A stretch of 64,000 nucleotides of DNA from UBA1952 sp965246855 (lineage in GTDB: Bacteria; Bacteroidota; Bacteroidia; Chitinophagales; Chitinophagaceae), in the NCBI GenBank assembly GCA_965246855.1, contig CBDFFP010000009.1:1-64000 (forward strand). The letters are read 5' to 3'. Shown piece by piece: positions 18,480 through 26,443 of this stretch. How positions within the stretch are numbered: position 1 is the stretch's first letter; each line of letters begins with the position of its first letter. The translations under genes were made by a program, and so were the position numbers. The notes under the pieces are model-generated. The model searched no databases. It worked only from the letters and a program-made list of their open reading frames with translations, and was not told the origin of the DNA.

Positions 18480-18998
18480 TTAGTGGTTGTTCTGTCCGTC
18501 GCGAACGTCTTTGTATTCGCCTTTCACTTCGTTGGCACCTTTCTTCACAGCGTTGCCTACTTTCTTAGCGCCTTTTTCTACAGCGTTACCTACGTTCTGA
18601 CCAGCTTCCTTCACTTCAGCGGTACCTACTTTGCCATCGTGGTCGCGGTCGTTCACCTTGCCGTCGAGGGTAATGGTTTCGCCTTTGGCCGCGCTGTTGG
18701 TGGTGTTGCCGTCCGCAGTTGAAGTCATGCCGTTTGAAGCAGGAGCAGTATTGGAAGTACCCATCTTGTCCACTTCGCCACTAGACTTGTAGGTCGTTCC
18801 CATGGGGTTGCCTTTTTCGTCCATTGTAGTGGTTGTGGTCGTTGTCGTCGTGGCGTCCATTGTTGTGGTGCCTTCCATAGCTGGCTCTACAAGGGTTGTA
18901 GAGTCGGTCATTGTGGTGTTTTCCTCTTTTGTAGTAGAGGTGCAGGAAGCCAGTGTAAAGGCTACCAGCGCGAAGCCTGCGAGAAATGTCTTTTTCAT
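18480..18998 (-). CDS. Threonine-rich lipoprotein with LEA-like tail
   Basis: 172 residues. The signal peptide ends in a lipobox, TLASC (Cys19), so it is a lipoprotein. The middle is low complexity: Thr-rich with an eight- to nine-Thr run and Ser/Asn/Gly. It includes LDGKVNDRDHDGKVGTAE, an EF-hand-like Asp-rich stretch. The C-terminal part repeats VGNAV.KGAKKVGNAVKKGA, an amphipathic Lys/Ala pattern like stress-linked LEA or CsbD-type proteins. Function unknown; an envelope stress role would be a guess. Confidence 0.7.
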   Translation of the reverse strand: MKKTFLAGFALVAFTLASCTSTTKEENTTMTDSTTLVEPAMEGTTTMDATTTTTTTTTMDEKGNPMGTTYKSSGEVDKMGTSNTAPASNGMTSTADGNTTNSAAKGETITLDGKVNDRDHDGKVGTAEVKEAGQNVGNAVEKGAKKVGNAVKKGANEVKGEYKDVRDGQNNH

Positions 18999-19080
18999 GA
19001 TAGAAAGGTTTTAGGATGATTGGTGTCTTGCACCGGGGGTTTATACCAGAAACGGGAAAAGGTAAACCGGAAGCAATGAT

Positions 19081-19138
19081 TAATGAGCAATGATTAATGA
19101 ATAATGCATTGACACTAAGCATTAATCATTGCTCATTA
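19081..19138. repeat. Perfect 19-bp inverted repeat overlapping the glnN stop
   Basis: Arms 19081-19099 and 19120-19138 are exact reverse complements (AATGAGCAATGATTAATG core) separated by 20 nt. The right arm contains the glnN stop codon. AT-rich and without a T-run after it, so termination or 3'-end stabilisation is possible but not clear. Confidence 0.75.
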
Positions 19139-21328
19139 GCGCAGGTATAGCAATTCGCGGTACTTCGGCAGCGGCCACAGCTTGTCGTCCACAATCAGTT
19201 CCAGCTTGTCGGCGTGGTAACGGATTTTGTCAAAGTAAGGTTTTACGGTGGTGCAGTACAGATCAGCACGGGTGTGCATGGAAGGATTCTCGTTGGCTTC
19301 CTTGCGCGCGGCAATCATCGCTTCCACATTGTCGTTGATTTCCTGAATGTGAGCCGAAGTAACGCGCAAGAGGTTCAGTTGGCTGCGGTACGTATCTTCC
19401 GGCAAGCCGAGGTCTTTGAGGCCGCGCACGTTCTCTACAAGACTGTTTTGATACGCAATCGCTGCCGGCAGAATATGACTGGAGGAAAGATATCCGAGAA
19501 TGCGGGCTTCAATCTGCACCTTCTTCACATAATCTTCCAGCATAATCTCGTGGCGGGCTTCCAACTCTCGGTCGGAGTAGATGTCGTTTTCGAAGAACAG
19601 CTTTTTCGAACTTTCGGATACAAACGCATCTAATGCTTCCGGCGTGGTTTTGAAGTTGGAAAGGCCACGCTTTGCTGCTTCTTCCGCCCACTCGTCGGAG
19701 TAGTTGTCACCCTCAAACCGGATTTTTTTAGACTCCTGAATATAGCTGCGCAACACATGCAACAGCGCAATTTCACGCTTCTCGCCTTTCTGCATCAAGG
19801 CGTCCACATCACGCTTAAAGTTTCGCAGCGTCTGCGCTACAATCGTGTTCAGCACGGTCATTGGCCCGGCACAATTGGCAGAAGAACCCACCGCGCGGAA
19901 CTCAAACTTGTTACCCGTAAAGGCGAAAGGCGAAGTCCGGTTCCGGTCCGTATTGTCCAGTAATAACTCTGGAATTTGCTTGTGAATGTCCAAGCGCAGG
20001 CTGCTTTCATCCTGCTCATTAAAGTTATCCGTTACGCGCTCTTCTACCTCATTCAATACTTTAGTAAGATAACTTCCCAAGTAAACCGAGATAATCGCAG
20101 GCGGTGCTTCATTCGCACCCAAGCGGTGATCGTTACCCGCAGAGGCAATTGCGGCGCGCAACAGGTCGGCGTAATCGTGAACGGCCTTAATCGTATTCAC
20201 GAAAAACGTCAGGAACATCAGGTTCGTGCGCGGCGTCCGTCCGGGGGCCAACAGGTTGATGCCAGTGTCTGTGGAAAGGCTCCAGTTGTTGTGTTTACCG
20301 CTGCCGTTTACGCCCGCAAAAGGTTTTTCGTGGAGCAGGACTTTCAATTTATGACGCTTCGCTACGCGGTGCATCGTGTCCATTAGCAAGGAGTTATGGT
20401 CCACCGCGATGTTGCATTCTTCGAAAATGGGCGCACACTCAAACTGTCCGGGTGCAACCTCGTTGTGGCGCGTCCGCAGTGGAATACCCACCTTGTAAGC
20501 TTCCGCTTCAAAATCCTGCATATACTCAAAAAGCCGCTCCGGTATCGCCCCGAAGTAGTGGTCTTCCAACTGCTGTCCTTTGGCAGGCGAATGACCCAAG
20601 AGCGTCCGGCCACACATCAACAGATCGGGGCGGGCATTTGCCAGATTTTCATCTACTACAAAATACTCTTGTTCCCAGCCCAGCGTTGCCGTTACCTTGC
20701 TGACGTTCTTATCAAAATAATGACACACATCCACCGCAGCCGCATTAATGGCCGCCACGCTTTTCAGGAGTGGTGCTTTGTGGTCGAGGCTTTCCCCGGA
20801 ATAAGCAATGAAAATAGTAGGAATGCAAAGTGTTTTTCCGTAACCCGTTTCTACAATAAAGGCCGGAGAGGAAGGGTCCCAAGCCGTGTAGCCGCGCGCT
20901 TCAAACGTCGCGCGGATGCCGCCGTTCGGGAAAGAAGACGCATCCGGTTCTTGCTGAATAAGCGCGTTTCCGTCAAATTCTTCAATCGCTGTGCCGTCAC
21001 CTTTAAGGGTAAAGAACGAGTCGTGCTTCTCGGCAGTGGCTCCGGTCAACGGCTGAAACCAGTGCGTATAGTGCGTTACACCCTTGTCTTCCGCCCAGGA
21101 TTTTAGCCCTACGGCAATGCCGTCGGCCATGCGGCGCTCGAGCTTGTTGCCGGTTTTTACGGAGTGCATGAGGCTTTTATACGCCTCGTCGCTCAGCCAT
21201 TCGCGGGCTGTGCGCGCAGAGAACACATTGCAACCAAAGAGGTGCGTGATCTTCTTTCCGTTGTAATGGCCTTTTTTGACGTCATCGTGGTTCATTTCAC
21301 GAAGCGCAGCGAAGCGGGGGTTGTTCAT
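19136..21328 (-). CDS. glnN: Type III glutamine synthetase
   Basis: About 730 residues, the size of the GSIII class and much larger than GSI/GSII. It makes glutamine from glutamate, ammonia and ATP. Family blocks seen include THLFGCNVFS near the N-terminus, HWFQPLTG, KHDSFF, LGWEQEYFVVD, NEVAPGQFECAPIFEECNIA, GVNGSGKHNNWSLSTD, and NRTSPFAFTGNKFEFRAVG. The start at 21328 (MNNPRFAALREM) is set by a strong promoter directly upstream; the longer frame to 21376 would begin inside its -33 element. Confidence 0.95.
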   Translation of the reverse strand: MNNPRFAALREMNHDDVKKGHYNGKKITHLFGCNVFSARTAREWLSDEAYKSLMHSVKTGNKLERRMADGIAVGLKSWAEDKGVTHYTHWFQPLTGATAEKHDSFFTLKGDGTAIEEFDGNALIQQEPDASSFPNGGIRATFEARGYTAWDPSSPAFIVETGYGKTLCIPTIFIAYSGESLDHKAPLLKSVAAINAAAVDVCHYFDKNVSKVTATLGWEQEYFVVDENLANARPDLLMCGRTLLGHSPAKGQQLEDHYFGAIPERLFEYMQDFEAEAYKVGIPLRTRHNEVAPGQFECAPIFEECNIAVDHNSLLMDTMHRVAKRHKLKVLLHEKPFAGVNGSGKHNNWSLSTDTGINLLAPGRTPRTNLMFLTFFVNTIKAVHDYADLLRAAIASAGNDHRLGANEAPPAIISVYLGSYLTKVLNEVEERVTDNFNEQDESSLRLDIHKQIPELLLDNTDRNRTSPFAFTGNKFEFRAVGSSANCAGPMTVLNTIVAQTLRNFKRDVDALMQKGEKREIALLHVLRSYIQESKKIRFEGDNYSDEWAEEAAKRGLSNFKTTPEALDAFVSESSKKLFFENDIYSDRELEARHEIMLEDYVKKVQIEARILGYLSSSHILPAAIAYQNSLVENVRGLKDLGLPEDTYRSQLNLLRVTSAHIQEINDNVEAMIAARKEANENPSMHTRADLYCTTVKPYFDKIRYHADKLELIVDDKLWPLPKYRELLYLR

Positions 21329-21346
21329 TTTGGATGAGGATTTGCG

Positions 21347-21376
21347 CAAAAGTAGGTTTTTTGGAGAGAAAAGCAA
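21347..21376 (-). promoter_or_regulatory. Promoter of glnN
   Basis: Reverse strand has TTG (21374-21376), a 19-bp spacer and TACTTTTG (21347-21354), an exact Bacteroidetes TTG-N19-TAnnTTTG promoter ending 18 bp before the ATG. Confidence 0.8.
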
Positions 21377-21609
21377 TTTTTAGAGCTGTTTTCGGGAAAA
21401 TTTTCAGGATTTTCTCGCAAAGACGCAAAGTAGCAGAGCTTTTCTGCCAAAAATATTTTGCCTTCCGACGTGTTATGGATTAGCAGACAGGAGCCGACAG
21501 GTTCCCGTTCCGGGATGACAAAAGATTATCGTCAAACCGGCGTTTTATTGCTGTGGCCCAAGAATAAAGTGTGAACTTTGAACCAACTGCAAGCAAATCC
21601 CCATTCCTT

Positions 21610-22308
21610 ATGTGCTACCACACGTCCACCCCAAGCCGAAAAGCTTTGCAAGAAGCTGTTGGCAAAGATGTCCTCATTGAAGAATACAAGCCTTATTATC
21701 ACGTAAACGGCTACGCACACCCGGAAATGCCCCTGATGCTCAGCGAGGACAGCAAACGCGTGCAGGCCGTGAGTTGGGGTTTTATTCCGCCGGGTTCTTC
21801 GGAGTCCTTTGCGGCGGATTTTCAGAAGAAAGGCTACTCGCTGAACGCAAAGGCGGAGACGATTTTCAGTCTGCCGATTTACAGGGATTCCGCAAAAGCA
21901 CATCGGTGTCTGGTATTCGTGAATGGCTTTTTTGAATGGAAGCACGAGAGCATTAGTGGCAAAGAAGTGAAGACGCCTTATTTCATTAAGCTGCCGGAAG
22001 AAAAAGTGTTTGCCCTCGGCGGGCTTTATTCCTATCGGAAAACGGATGAAGAGATGCTGAAAACGCACAACATTCTCACCACGCCGGCCAACGAGTTGAT
22101 GGCTTCCATCCACAACACCAAAAAGCGGATGCCCCTCATTCTGGAAGAAAAAGATTGGGCGCTGTGGCTGGACAGCCGTGCGCCGGAAAGCGCAGTGAAG
22201 GAGATAATGAAGCAATTTCCGGAAGGGCTGTTGGATGCCTATCCGGTGCAGTTGAGTTTGAAGAAGGGCGTGGATACGAATGTGCGGGACGTGCAGGAGC
22301 GGGTGTAG
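21610..22308 (+). CDS. SRAP-family DNA-abasic-site peptidase (YedK/HMCES type)
   Basis: 232 residues from the ATG at 21610, which places the catalytic cysteine at position 2 (MCYHTS); cleavage of Met exposes it. Other active-site elements: LNAKAET (Asn), GFFEWK (Glu) and IHNTKKRMPLIL (His). The family forms a thiazolidine crosslink with abasic sites in single-stranded DNA and protects them. A promoter-like TTG...TGAACTTTG precedes it at 21546-21579 and overlaps the longer alternative frame, supporting this start. Confidence 0.92.
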   Translation: MCYHTSTPSRKALQEAVGKDVLIEEYKPYYHVNGYAHPEMPLMLSEDSKRVQAVSWGFIPPGSSESFAADFQKKGYSLNAKAETIFSLPIYRDSAKAHRCLVFVNGFFEWKHESISGKEVKTPYFIKLPEEKVFALGGLYSYRKTDEEMLKTHNILTTPANELMASIHNTKKRMPLILEEKDWALWLDSRAPESAVKEIMKQFPEGLLDAYPVQLSLKKGVDTNVRDVQERV

Positions 22309-22592
22309 AATCCGTTTCTAAAAATCGAAAGCAAAGCCGTTTTCGCATATTTTTTTGTTGTCTTTGCTTGGCGAAGCCTAAAAGCGTGTTCGCGGCGACT
22401 TCGTTTGAGAAGGTTTGCAGCCTATAAACTGCAAATCGGGAAAAGGTGGTTTTTTTTCTTTCACAGATGACAAAAAAGACTTGACAAGAAACAACCTTCG
22501 CCACCCGGGGGCACAATTATATTAGAGAAGCAAACAGCGCTTTCGCGCATTCCCTTAAGCTTTTTCTTAACCCCCCAAACCCCCACCCAGCC

Positions 22593-22910
22593 ATGAAAAA
22601 GCTGACCGCGCTCCTCGCGCTCCTCGCAATGCTGTGTACCGCCCCAACCGCGCTGTACGCACAAAAGATGATGATGAAGAAGAAAGAAATGGTGATGATG
22701 AAAGACGGCAAGATGATGATGATGAAAGACGGCAAAACCATGATGATGTCTAAAGACATGATGATGAAGAACGGCAACAAGGTGATGATGGACGGCACCG
22801 TAATGATGAAGGACGGCTCGAAGATGATGATGTCCGAAGGCCAGATGATGGACATGAAAGGCCACATGATGGATGCCGACGGCAAAATGATGCACCACAA
22901 AAAGCATTAA
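22593..22910 (+). CDS. Methionine-rich secreted protein (DUF6799-like repeats)
   Basis: 105 residues. A signal peptide (MKKLTALLALLAMLCTAPTALYAQ) is followed by about 82 residues of which 30 are Met, in units such as GKMMMMKDGK, GTVMMKDGSKMMM and GKMMHHKKH. The repeated MMKDGK(V/M) pattern resembles DUF6799 repeats of Bacteroidota. Met/His-rich periplasmic proteins often bind copper(I) or silver; that role is inference. No copper exporter is adjacent. A terminator follows at 22938. Confidence 0.8.
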   Translation: MKKLTALLALLAMLCTAPTALYAQKMMMKKKEMVMMKDGKMMMMKDGKTMMMSKDMMMKNGNKVMMDGTVMMKDGSKMMMSEGQMMDMKGHMMDADGKMMHHKKH

Positions 22911-22937
22911 CACCCACCTGCTTTCCGCACATAAGTA

Positions 22938-22970
22938 AGAATGCCTGTCTCGTACAGGCATTCTCTTTTT
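22938..22970 (+). terminator. Intrinsic terminator
   Basis: AGAATGCCTGT-CTCGT-ACAGGCATTCT followed by CTTTTT: an 11-bp perfect stem, 27 bp after the Met-rich gene stop. Confidence 0.92.
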
Positions 22971-23006
22971 AGAATCCTAACCAAATAGCCGCTCCGGCCA
23001 TTTTCC

Positions 23007-23750
23007 ATGAAAACTTCCCATTTCCTCTTCGCCGCCAGCCTGCTGTTTGCAAGCGCCTGCGGGTACGGCCAACAGCCCCAGGAACAAAACAAAGTTTCTA
23101 CAAACGAGGCTGTGGTGGTAATGGAGCTTTTCACGTCGGAGGGCTGCTCCAGTTGTCCGGCTGCCGATGCACTGCTGCCTGAGTTGCAGGCTTTATACGG
23201 CGACAAGCTGGTGGCGCTTTCCTTTCATGTGGACTACTGGGATCGGCTGGGTTGGAAGGACGCATTTAGCAAGCCCGAATGGACGCACCGGCAAAACCAA
23301 TACGCCGCAGCACTGGGCAGCGACAATATTTATACGCCGCAGGCGGTGGTGAATGGCAGCGTCCACATTACCGGCAGCGACCGGAGAGGCTTGCAAAAAC
23401 TGCTTGACGATGCCCGGCAGCCCGGCACGCCGATTGAATTAACAGCAAAAGGAAAAGGCACGCAAAACATCCGCGCCCAATACAAAGTGCCGCTACAAAA
23501 AGGAACGGTTCTTCAGTTGGCGCTTGTGCAGCGCCAGGCAACTACCCAGGTGCGCCGGGGCGAAAACGGTGGCCGGCGGCTGGAACACCACAATGTGGTG
23601 CGGGACTTTCGGACGTTGTCGCAAGAAAGCGGAACGGAGCTTTTCCTGTTGCCCGACGGACTGCCCGCAACGGCCTTTCATGTAATTGCCTTTGTGCAGC
23701 GGCAAGGAGATATGCACATCAGCGGGGCAAAGGAAGTGGCGGTGGAGTAG
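23007..23750 (+). CDS. DUF1223 secreted thioredoxin-like protein
   Basis: 247 residues with a signal peptide; a Cys in SACGYG near residue 18 could also be a lipobox. It matches DUF1223: ELFTSEGCSSCPAADALL (CxxC), SFHVDYWDRLGWKDAFS, RQ..YA and YTPQAVVNG. The family has a thioredoxin-like fold with a CSSC pair and is periplasmic; its redox substrate is unknown. Confidence 0.88.
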   Translation: MKTSHFLFAASLLFASACGYGQQPQEQNKVSTNEAVVVMELFTSEGCSSCPAADALLPELQALYGDKLVALSFHVDYWDRLGWKDAFSKPEWTHRQNQYAAALGSDNIYTPQAVVNGSVHITGSDRRGLQKLLDDARQPGTPIELTAKGKGTQNIRAQYKVPLQKGTVLQLALVQRQATTQVRRGENGGRRLEHHNVVRDFRTLSQESGTELFLLPDGLPATAFHVIAFVQRQGDMHISGAKEVAVE

Positions 23751-23767
23751 AGAAAATCCACGCTTCC

Positions 23768-24670
23768 TTATTCCGGCTGCATCTGCACCACTACCTCGGC
23801 GCGCCCGCCCTTGTCCACCCGCACTTCCTGAACAACAAGCGCATAGCCTTCCCGCACCAACGTCAGGGTGTAAAGACCGGTAGCCAATGTCTGAACATAA
23901 AACCGCCCTGCCGGACTGGTTTTCCGCTTCAACTTACCCGGCATCAGGCTTGCCTTCACCCTTTCCAGCGGCTTACCCGTTGTGCTGTCCGTAACGCACA
24001 CCGTTAGCGTACGGGGCGCGTGGCCTGCGTCTTCTATCTTGCGGGCAGTCCAGTATTCGGCATAAAAGTTTGGCTGCGCCGCTTTTATCAATTCTGTTGC
24101 CACGTCCAGCTGCGTGTCCAAAAGGGTAAGGCTTTCCTTTAGGATACGCGCAATATCTGCTGTGCTCTTCATCTGCTCCTGCTCCGCCTGGCTTGGGTTG
24201 TCAATACTGTTCTGGTAGCTCTCCAGCTTCAAGGTAAAAGCAGTCAGGAAAGCGCCATCCACCCCATAAGGCAAAAGCCCCGCCGCCCCAATATCGTTGG
24301 CCCTGCCTTCTATGCGGACGGCCAGCCCCAGCAGCCCGTTGTCCCCCATCACCGAAATGCCCGAAGGCGTAAGGGATGCTTCGCGCGCTGCGGTCTCGTC
24401 GCCGCTAAAACGACAATGGAGTTGCACGGCAGCGGCCAGTCGCAAAAGGTCTTCTTCCATTGCCGTGCGGTAAATCTTTTTCTGCGCCGTCGCCCCTTTC
24501 GTACCGGTGCTTTGCTGACCAATGGCCGCCGTGAGGGCAATGAGGTTGGCCGAGAGGGTAGCCTTCGCTGTGCCAAAAAAGGGCAAACTGCTCCAGGCGG
24601 CAGTATGAGCATCGCAAATGCCTTCCACCACACGCAGCATATTGATCTGAGCTGATTGAGAACCTGTCAT
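23768..24670 (-). CDS. Bacteroidota-specific helical protein with CarboxypepD_reg-like C-terminus
   Basis: 300 residues, no signal peptide. Residues 1-215 are helical, with the pattern AKATLSANLIALTAAIGQQ..TKGAT, then LLPYGVDGAFLTAF, ADIARILKESLTLLDTQLD and FYAEYWTARKIEDAG. Residues about 222-300 form a beta domain (VCVTDSTTGKPLERVKASL, GRFYVQTLATGLYTLTL) like the carboxypeptidase regulatory fold. I recognise it as one of a Bacteroidota family of unknown function. Array R2 begins 18 bp upstream of the ATG. The array phase continues in frame with the ATG but contains stops (TAA close to the start), so the array is not an N-terminal extension. Confidence 0.65.
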   Translation of the reverse strand: MTGSQSAQINMLRVVEGICDAHTAAWSSLPFFGTAKATLSANLIALTAAIGQQSTGTKGATAQKKIYRTAMEEDLLRLAAAVQLHCRFSGDETAAREASLTPSGISVMGDNGLLGLAVRIEGRANDIGAAGLLPYGVDGAFLTAFTLKLESYQNSIDNPSQAEQEQMKSTADIARILKESLTLLDTQLDVATELIKAAQPNFYAEYWTARKIEDAGHAPRTLTVCVTDSTTGKPLERVKASLMPGKLKRKTSPAGRFYVQTLATGLYTLTLVREGYALVVQEVRVDKGGRAEVVVQMQPE

Positions 24671-24687
24671 GAATAAGCAAGATTACG

Positions 24688-24960
24688 AAAGACGTGTGCT
24701 AAGCAGGCAAAGATATCTACTTGCTTCGGAAAGATGTAATCTGGATGTAGAAAGATGTGTACTGGCTAAGTAAAGATGTGTGCTAGTTGTTTAAGGACAA
24801 GTACCGACTTGTAAAAGATGTTCATTAGCCAAGAAAAGGTTTATGCTAGTTAGTAAAAGACGTGTGCTAGGCACTTAAAGATGTATGCTGGCCAAAAAAG
24901 CAAGCATCTTTAAGAATAAAGGACCAGCGTTGGAAGGAAGGGAAGGCAAAGCCGTTGCGC
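24688..24960 (-). repeat. 21-bp periodic degenerate repeat array R2
   Basis: Twelve consecutive units of exactly 21 bp (24688-24939) plus one weak unit to 24960. On the plus strand most units begin AAAGATGT or AAAGACGT followed by G/ATGCTAG or TACTGG and six variable bases; on the strand of the downstream gene each ends ACATCTTT. The A-tract returns every two helical turns, a pattern expected to bend DNA. The gene-strand frames contain stop codons. It abuts the start of the gene at 24670. Confidence 0.92.
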
Positions 24961-25122
24961 CAGTTAGCAAGAAGCACGTCCTAAGCAGCAAAATGAAAAC
25001 GCCCCCTCATAGCGTTCGTCATCCCGACGAAGGAGGGAGCAAGTTGGACACAGGCGCATTGACACTATTTCCTGGCAGATTGCCTTCGGCGGAAGAAACG
25101 CTACGGGCAGCGGACGTATGTG

Positions 25123-25200
25123 GCAGTCTGAAGACTGCGGGCTGGTGCGACGAAGTCGGCTAACGCGCAAAGGCGGGGCGGTGGACTTGGCCGAATGGGG
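25123..25200 (+). repeat. Dispersed ~77-bp repeat, direct copy 1
   Basis: Begins with the palindrome GCAGTCTGAAGACTGC and contains CGAAGTCGGCTAACGCGC, AAAGGCGGGGC and CTTGGCCGAATGGGG. It lies 34 bp before the GvpU-like start; a second direct copy follows that gene. Family half-element A (CATCCCGACGAAGGAGG) lies just upstream at 25020-25037. Confidence 0.8.
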
Positions 25201-25234
25201 TAGAAGTACTTATTTTCGCTGCAAACCAAATTTT

Positions 25235-25696
25235 ATGGACGATCAACAGACTACTAACCAGCAAGAAAGCAAGGAAAAACCACTCCTGAAAAAAGGCAAC
25301 GATGTGCTTCTGGAAAGCTTAGTTATAGGTGCTAATCGTGGCTCTATACAAATACCAATAACGCTAACAGTACACGGGTTCTTAGTTTCCGGAATATTAG
25401 TTAGCGGAAAGGAGTTCTTTACACATGTAGGAGAGATTCTTGCGCCCGAGAATACAGAAGATTCCGCAGAGGAAGCAGAAAAAAGCAGGGTAACTAGAGA
25501 ACACTTCACTCAAATGGGCATAGAAGCATATCGCAACAGTGAGAATAGCGATACCCCACCATCACTTATACATCTAAAATGGACGAAATTTTTCCACAAT
25601 TCGGGTAAACCCATTCCAGACAATCAGGCAGTTTGGTGGCGGGGGCGCTTATCTGAGGTCGCTGGATGGAACTTTGGAACCTTGAATTTGGAATGA
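25235..25696 (+). CDS. GvpU-like protein
   Basis: 153 residues from the ATG at 25235. The N-terminus is polar (MDDQQTTNQQESKEK). Two blocks recall the gas-vesicle accessory protein GvpU family: PITLTVHGFLVSGILVSGKE (about 48-67) and IHLKWTKFFHNSGKPIPDNQ followed by WWRGRLSEVAGWNFG near the end. GvpU modulates gas-vesicle clustering in Bacillus; no other gvp gene is in this window, so the role here is open. Flanked by direct copies of a 77-bp repeat (25123 and 25705), suggesting movement as a cassette. Confidence 0.5.
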   Translation: MDDQQTTNQQESKEKPLLKKGNDVLLESLVIGANRGSIQIPITLTVHGFLVSGILVSGKEFFTHVGEILAPENTEDSAEEAEKSRVTREHFTQMGIEAYRNSENSDTPPSLIHLKWTKFFHNSGKPIPDNQAVWWRGRLSEVAGWNFGTLNLE

Positions 25697-25704
25697 GTTG
25701 CTCC

Positions 25705-25781
25705 CAGTCTGAAGACTGCGGGCCGGTGCGACCAAGTCGGCTGGCGCGCAAAGGCGGGGCTTCAGGCTTGGCCGAACGGGG
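25705..25781 (+). repeat. Dispersed ~77-bp repeat, direct copy 2
   Basis: Same order of blocks as copy 1 (AGTCTGAAGACTGCGGGC, CCAAGTCGGCTGGCGCGC, CTTGGCCGAACGGGG). It fills the gap between the GvpU-like stop (25696) and the stop of the convergent gene (25783). Confidence 0.85.
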
Positions 25782-25782
25782 G

Positions 25783-26301
25783 TCATCCTTTTTCCTGTTC
25801 ATCAATTTGTCGCCATAATTCTCTTTGACCATCATGATTTAAATTCTGGTCATTGTAGGTAAGCAAACTATTAATTCCGGCGTTTCCATTCTTAACCTCG
25901 TTGTAATAGTCAATAAAAGACAGTTTTTTCTCGGAGGTTAAATCACACACTTCCAAGTAGGATTTGTAATCAATAAGTTCAATAGAATTATCGTAAGGAG
26001 AATAGCTATCGGGTAATCCTGATAGTATATATCCATTTAATCCAAAACCAATGGTAGGATCAAGATAGAATGCTACAACAACCGCGTTTTCAAATATTGT
26101 TTTGCAGGCTGCAACAAACAAAACCTTATATATTTCGATAAAGGGTGCTTCGCTTTTGTTAGGTTGTGTTTCAACATCCATCTTTCCCTCTTTAACTAAC
26201 AGTAGATTTGGATTCTGAATAAGCACATTGTAGCTCTCTACTTTCACAAACTTTCTTTCCTTGTCTTTAGCAGAATTATACTTGTGAAGATCTAGCTCCA
26301 T
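25783..26301 (-). CDS. Hypothetical protein
   Basis: 172 residues from the ATG at 26301 (MELDLHKYNSAKDKERKF); the longer frame upstream runs into mutL and is a shadow. I do not recognise it. It is polar, AT-rich, without signal peptide or membrane segments, with a hydrophobic centre (FIEIYKVLFVAACKTIF). Codon use differs from neighbours, and it lies beside a repeat-flanked cassette, consistent with recent acquisition. About 140 bp with no feature separates it from the mutL stop. Confidence 0.6.
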   Translation of the reverse strand: MELDLHKYNSAKDKERKFVKVESYNVLIQNPNLLLVKEGKMDVETQPNKSEAPFIEIYKVLFVAACKTIFENAVVVAFYLDPTIGFGLNGYILSGLPDSYSPYDNSIELIDYKSYLEVCDLTSEKKLSFIDYYNEVKNGNAGINSLLTYNDQNLNHDGQRELWRQIDEQEKG

Positions 26302-26443
26302 AGAAATAGGTTTTTTTAGTGCTGGTGAAAAGCAACTTGATTTAGTTGCAGTAGAAGCAAAAATAACGGTAGCAAACTGCCGAGCAAAAAAATATTGTAC
26401 GAATGGTTTAAAAGCATTTCCCTCAATATCACGCTCCTCATCC

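Noticed and set aside
24688..24960. Possible CRISPR array (also considered for the other four 21-bp arrays)
   Set aside because: No constant repeat alternating with unique spacers of 30-40 bp, units are degenerate throughout, and no cas genes are present.
24885..25163. 92-codon plus-strand open frame
   Set aside because: It consists of array R2 units and dispersed repeats and has no protein-like features.
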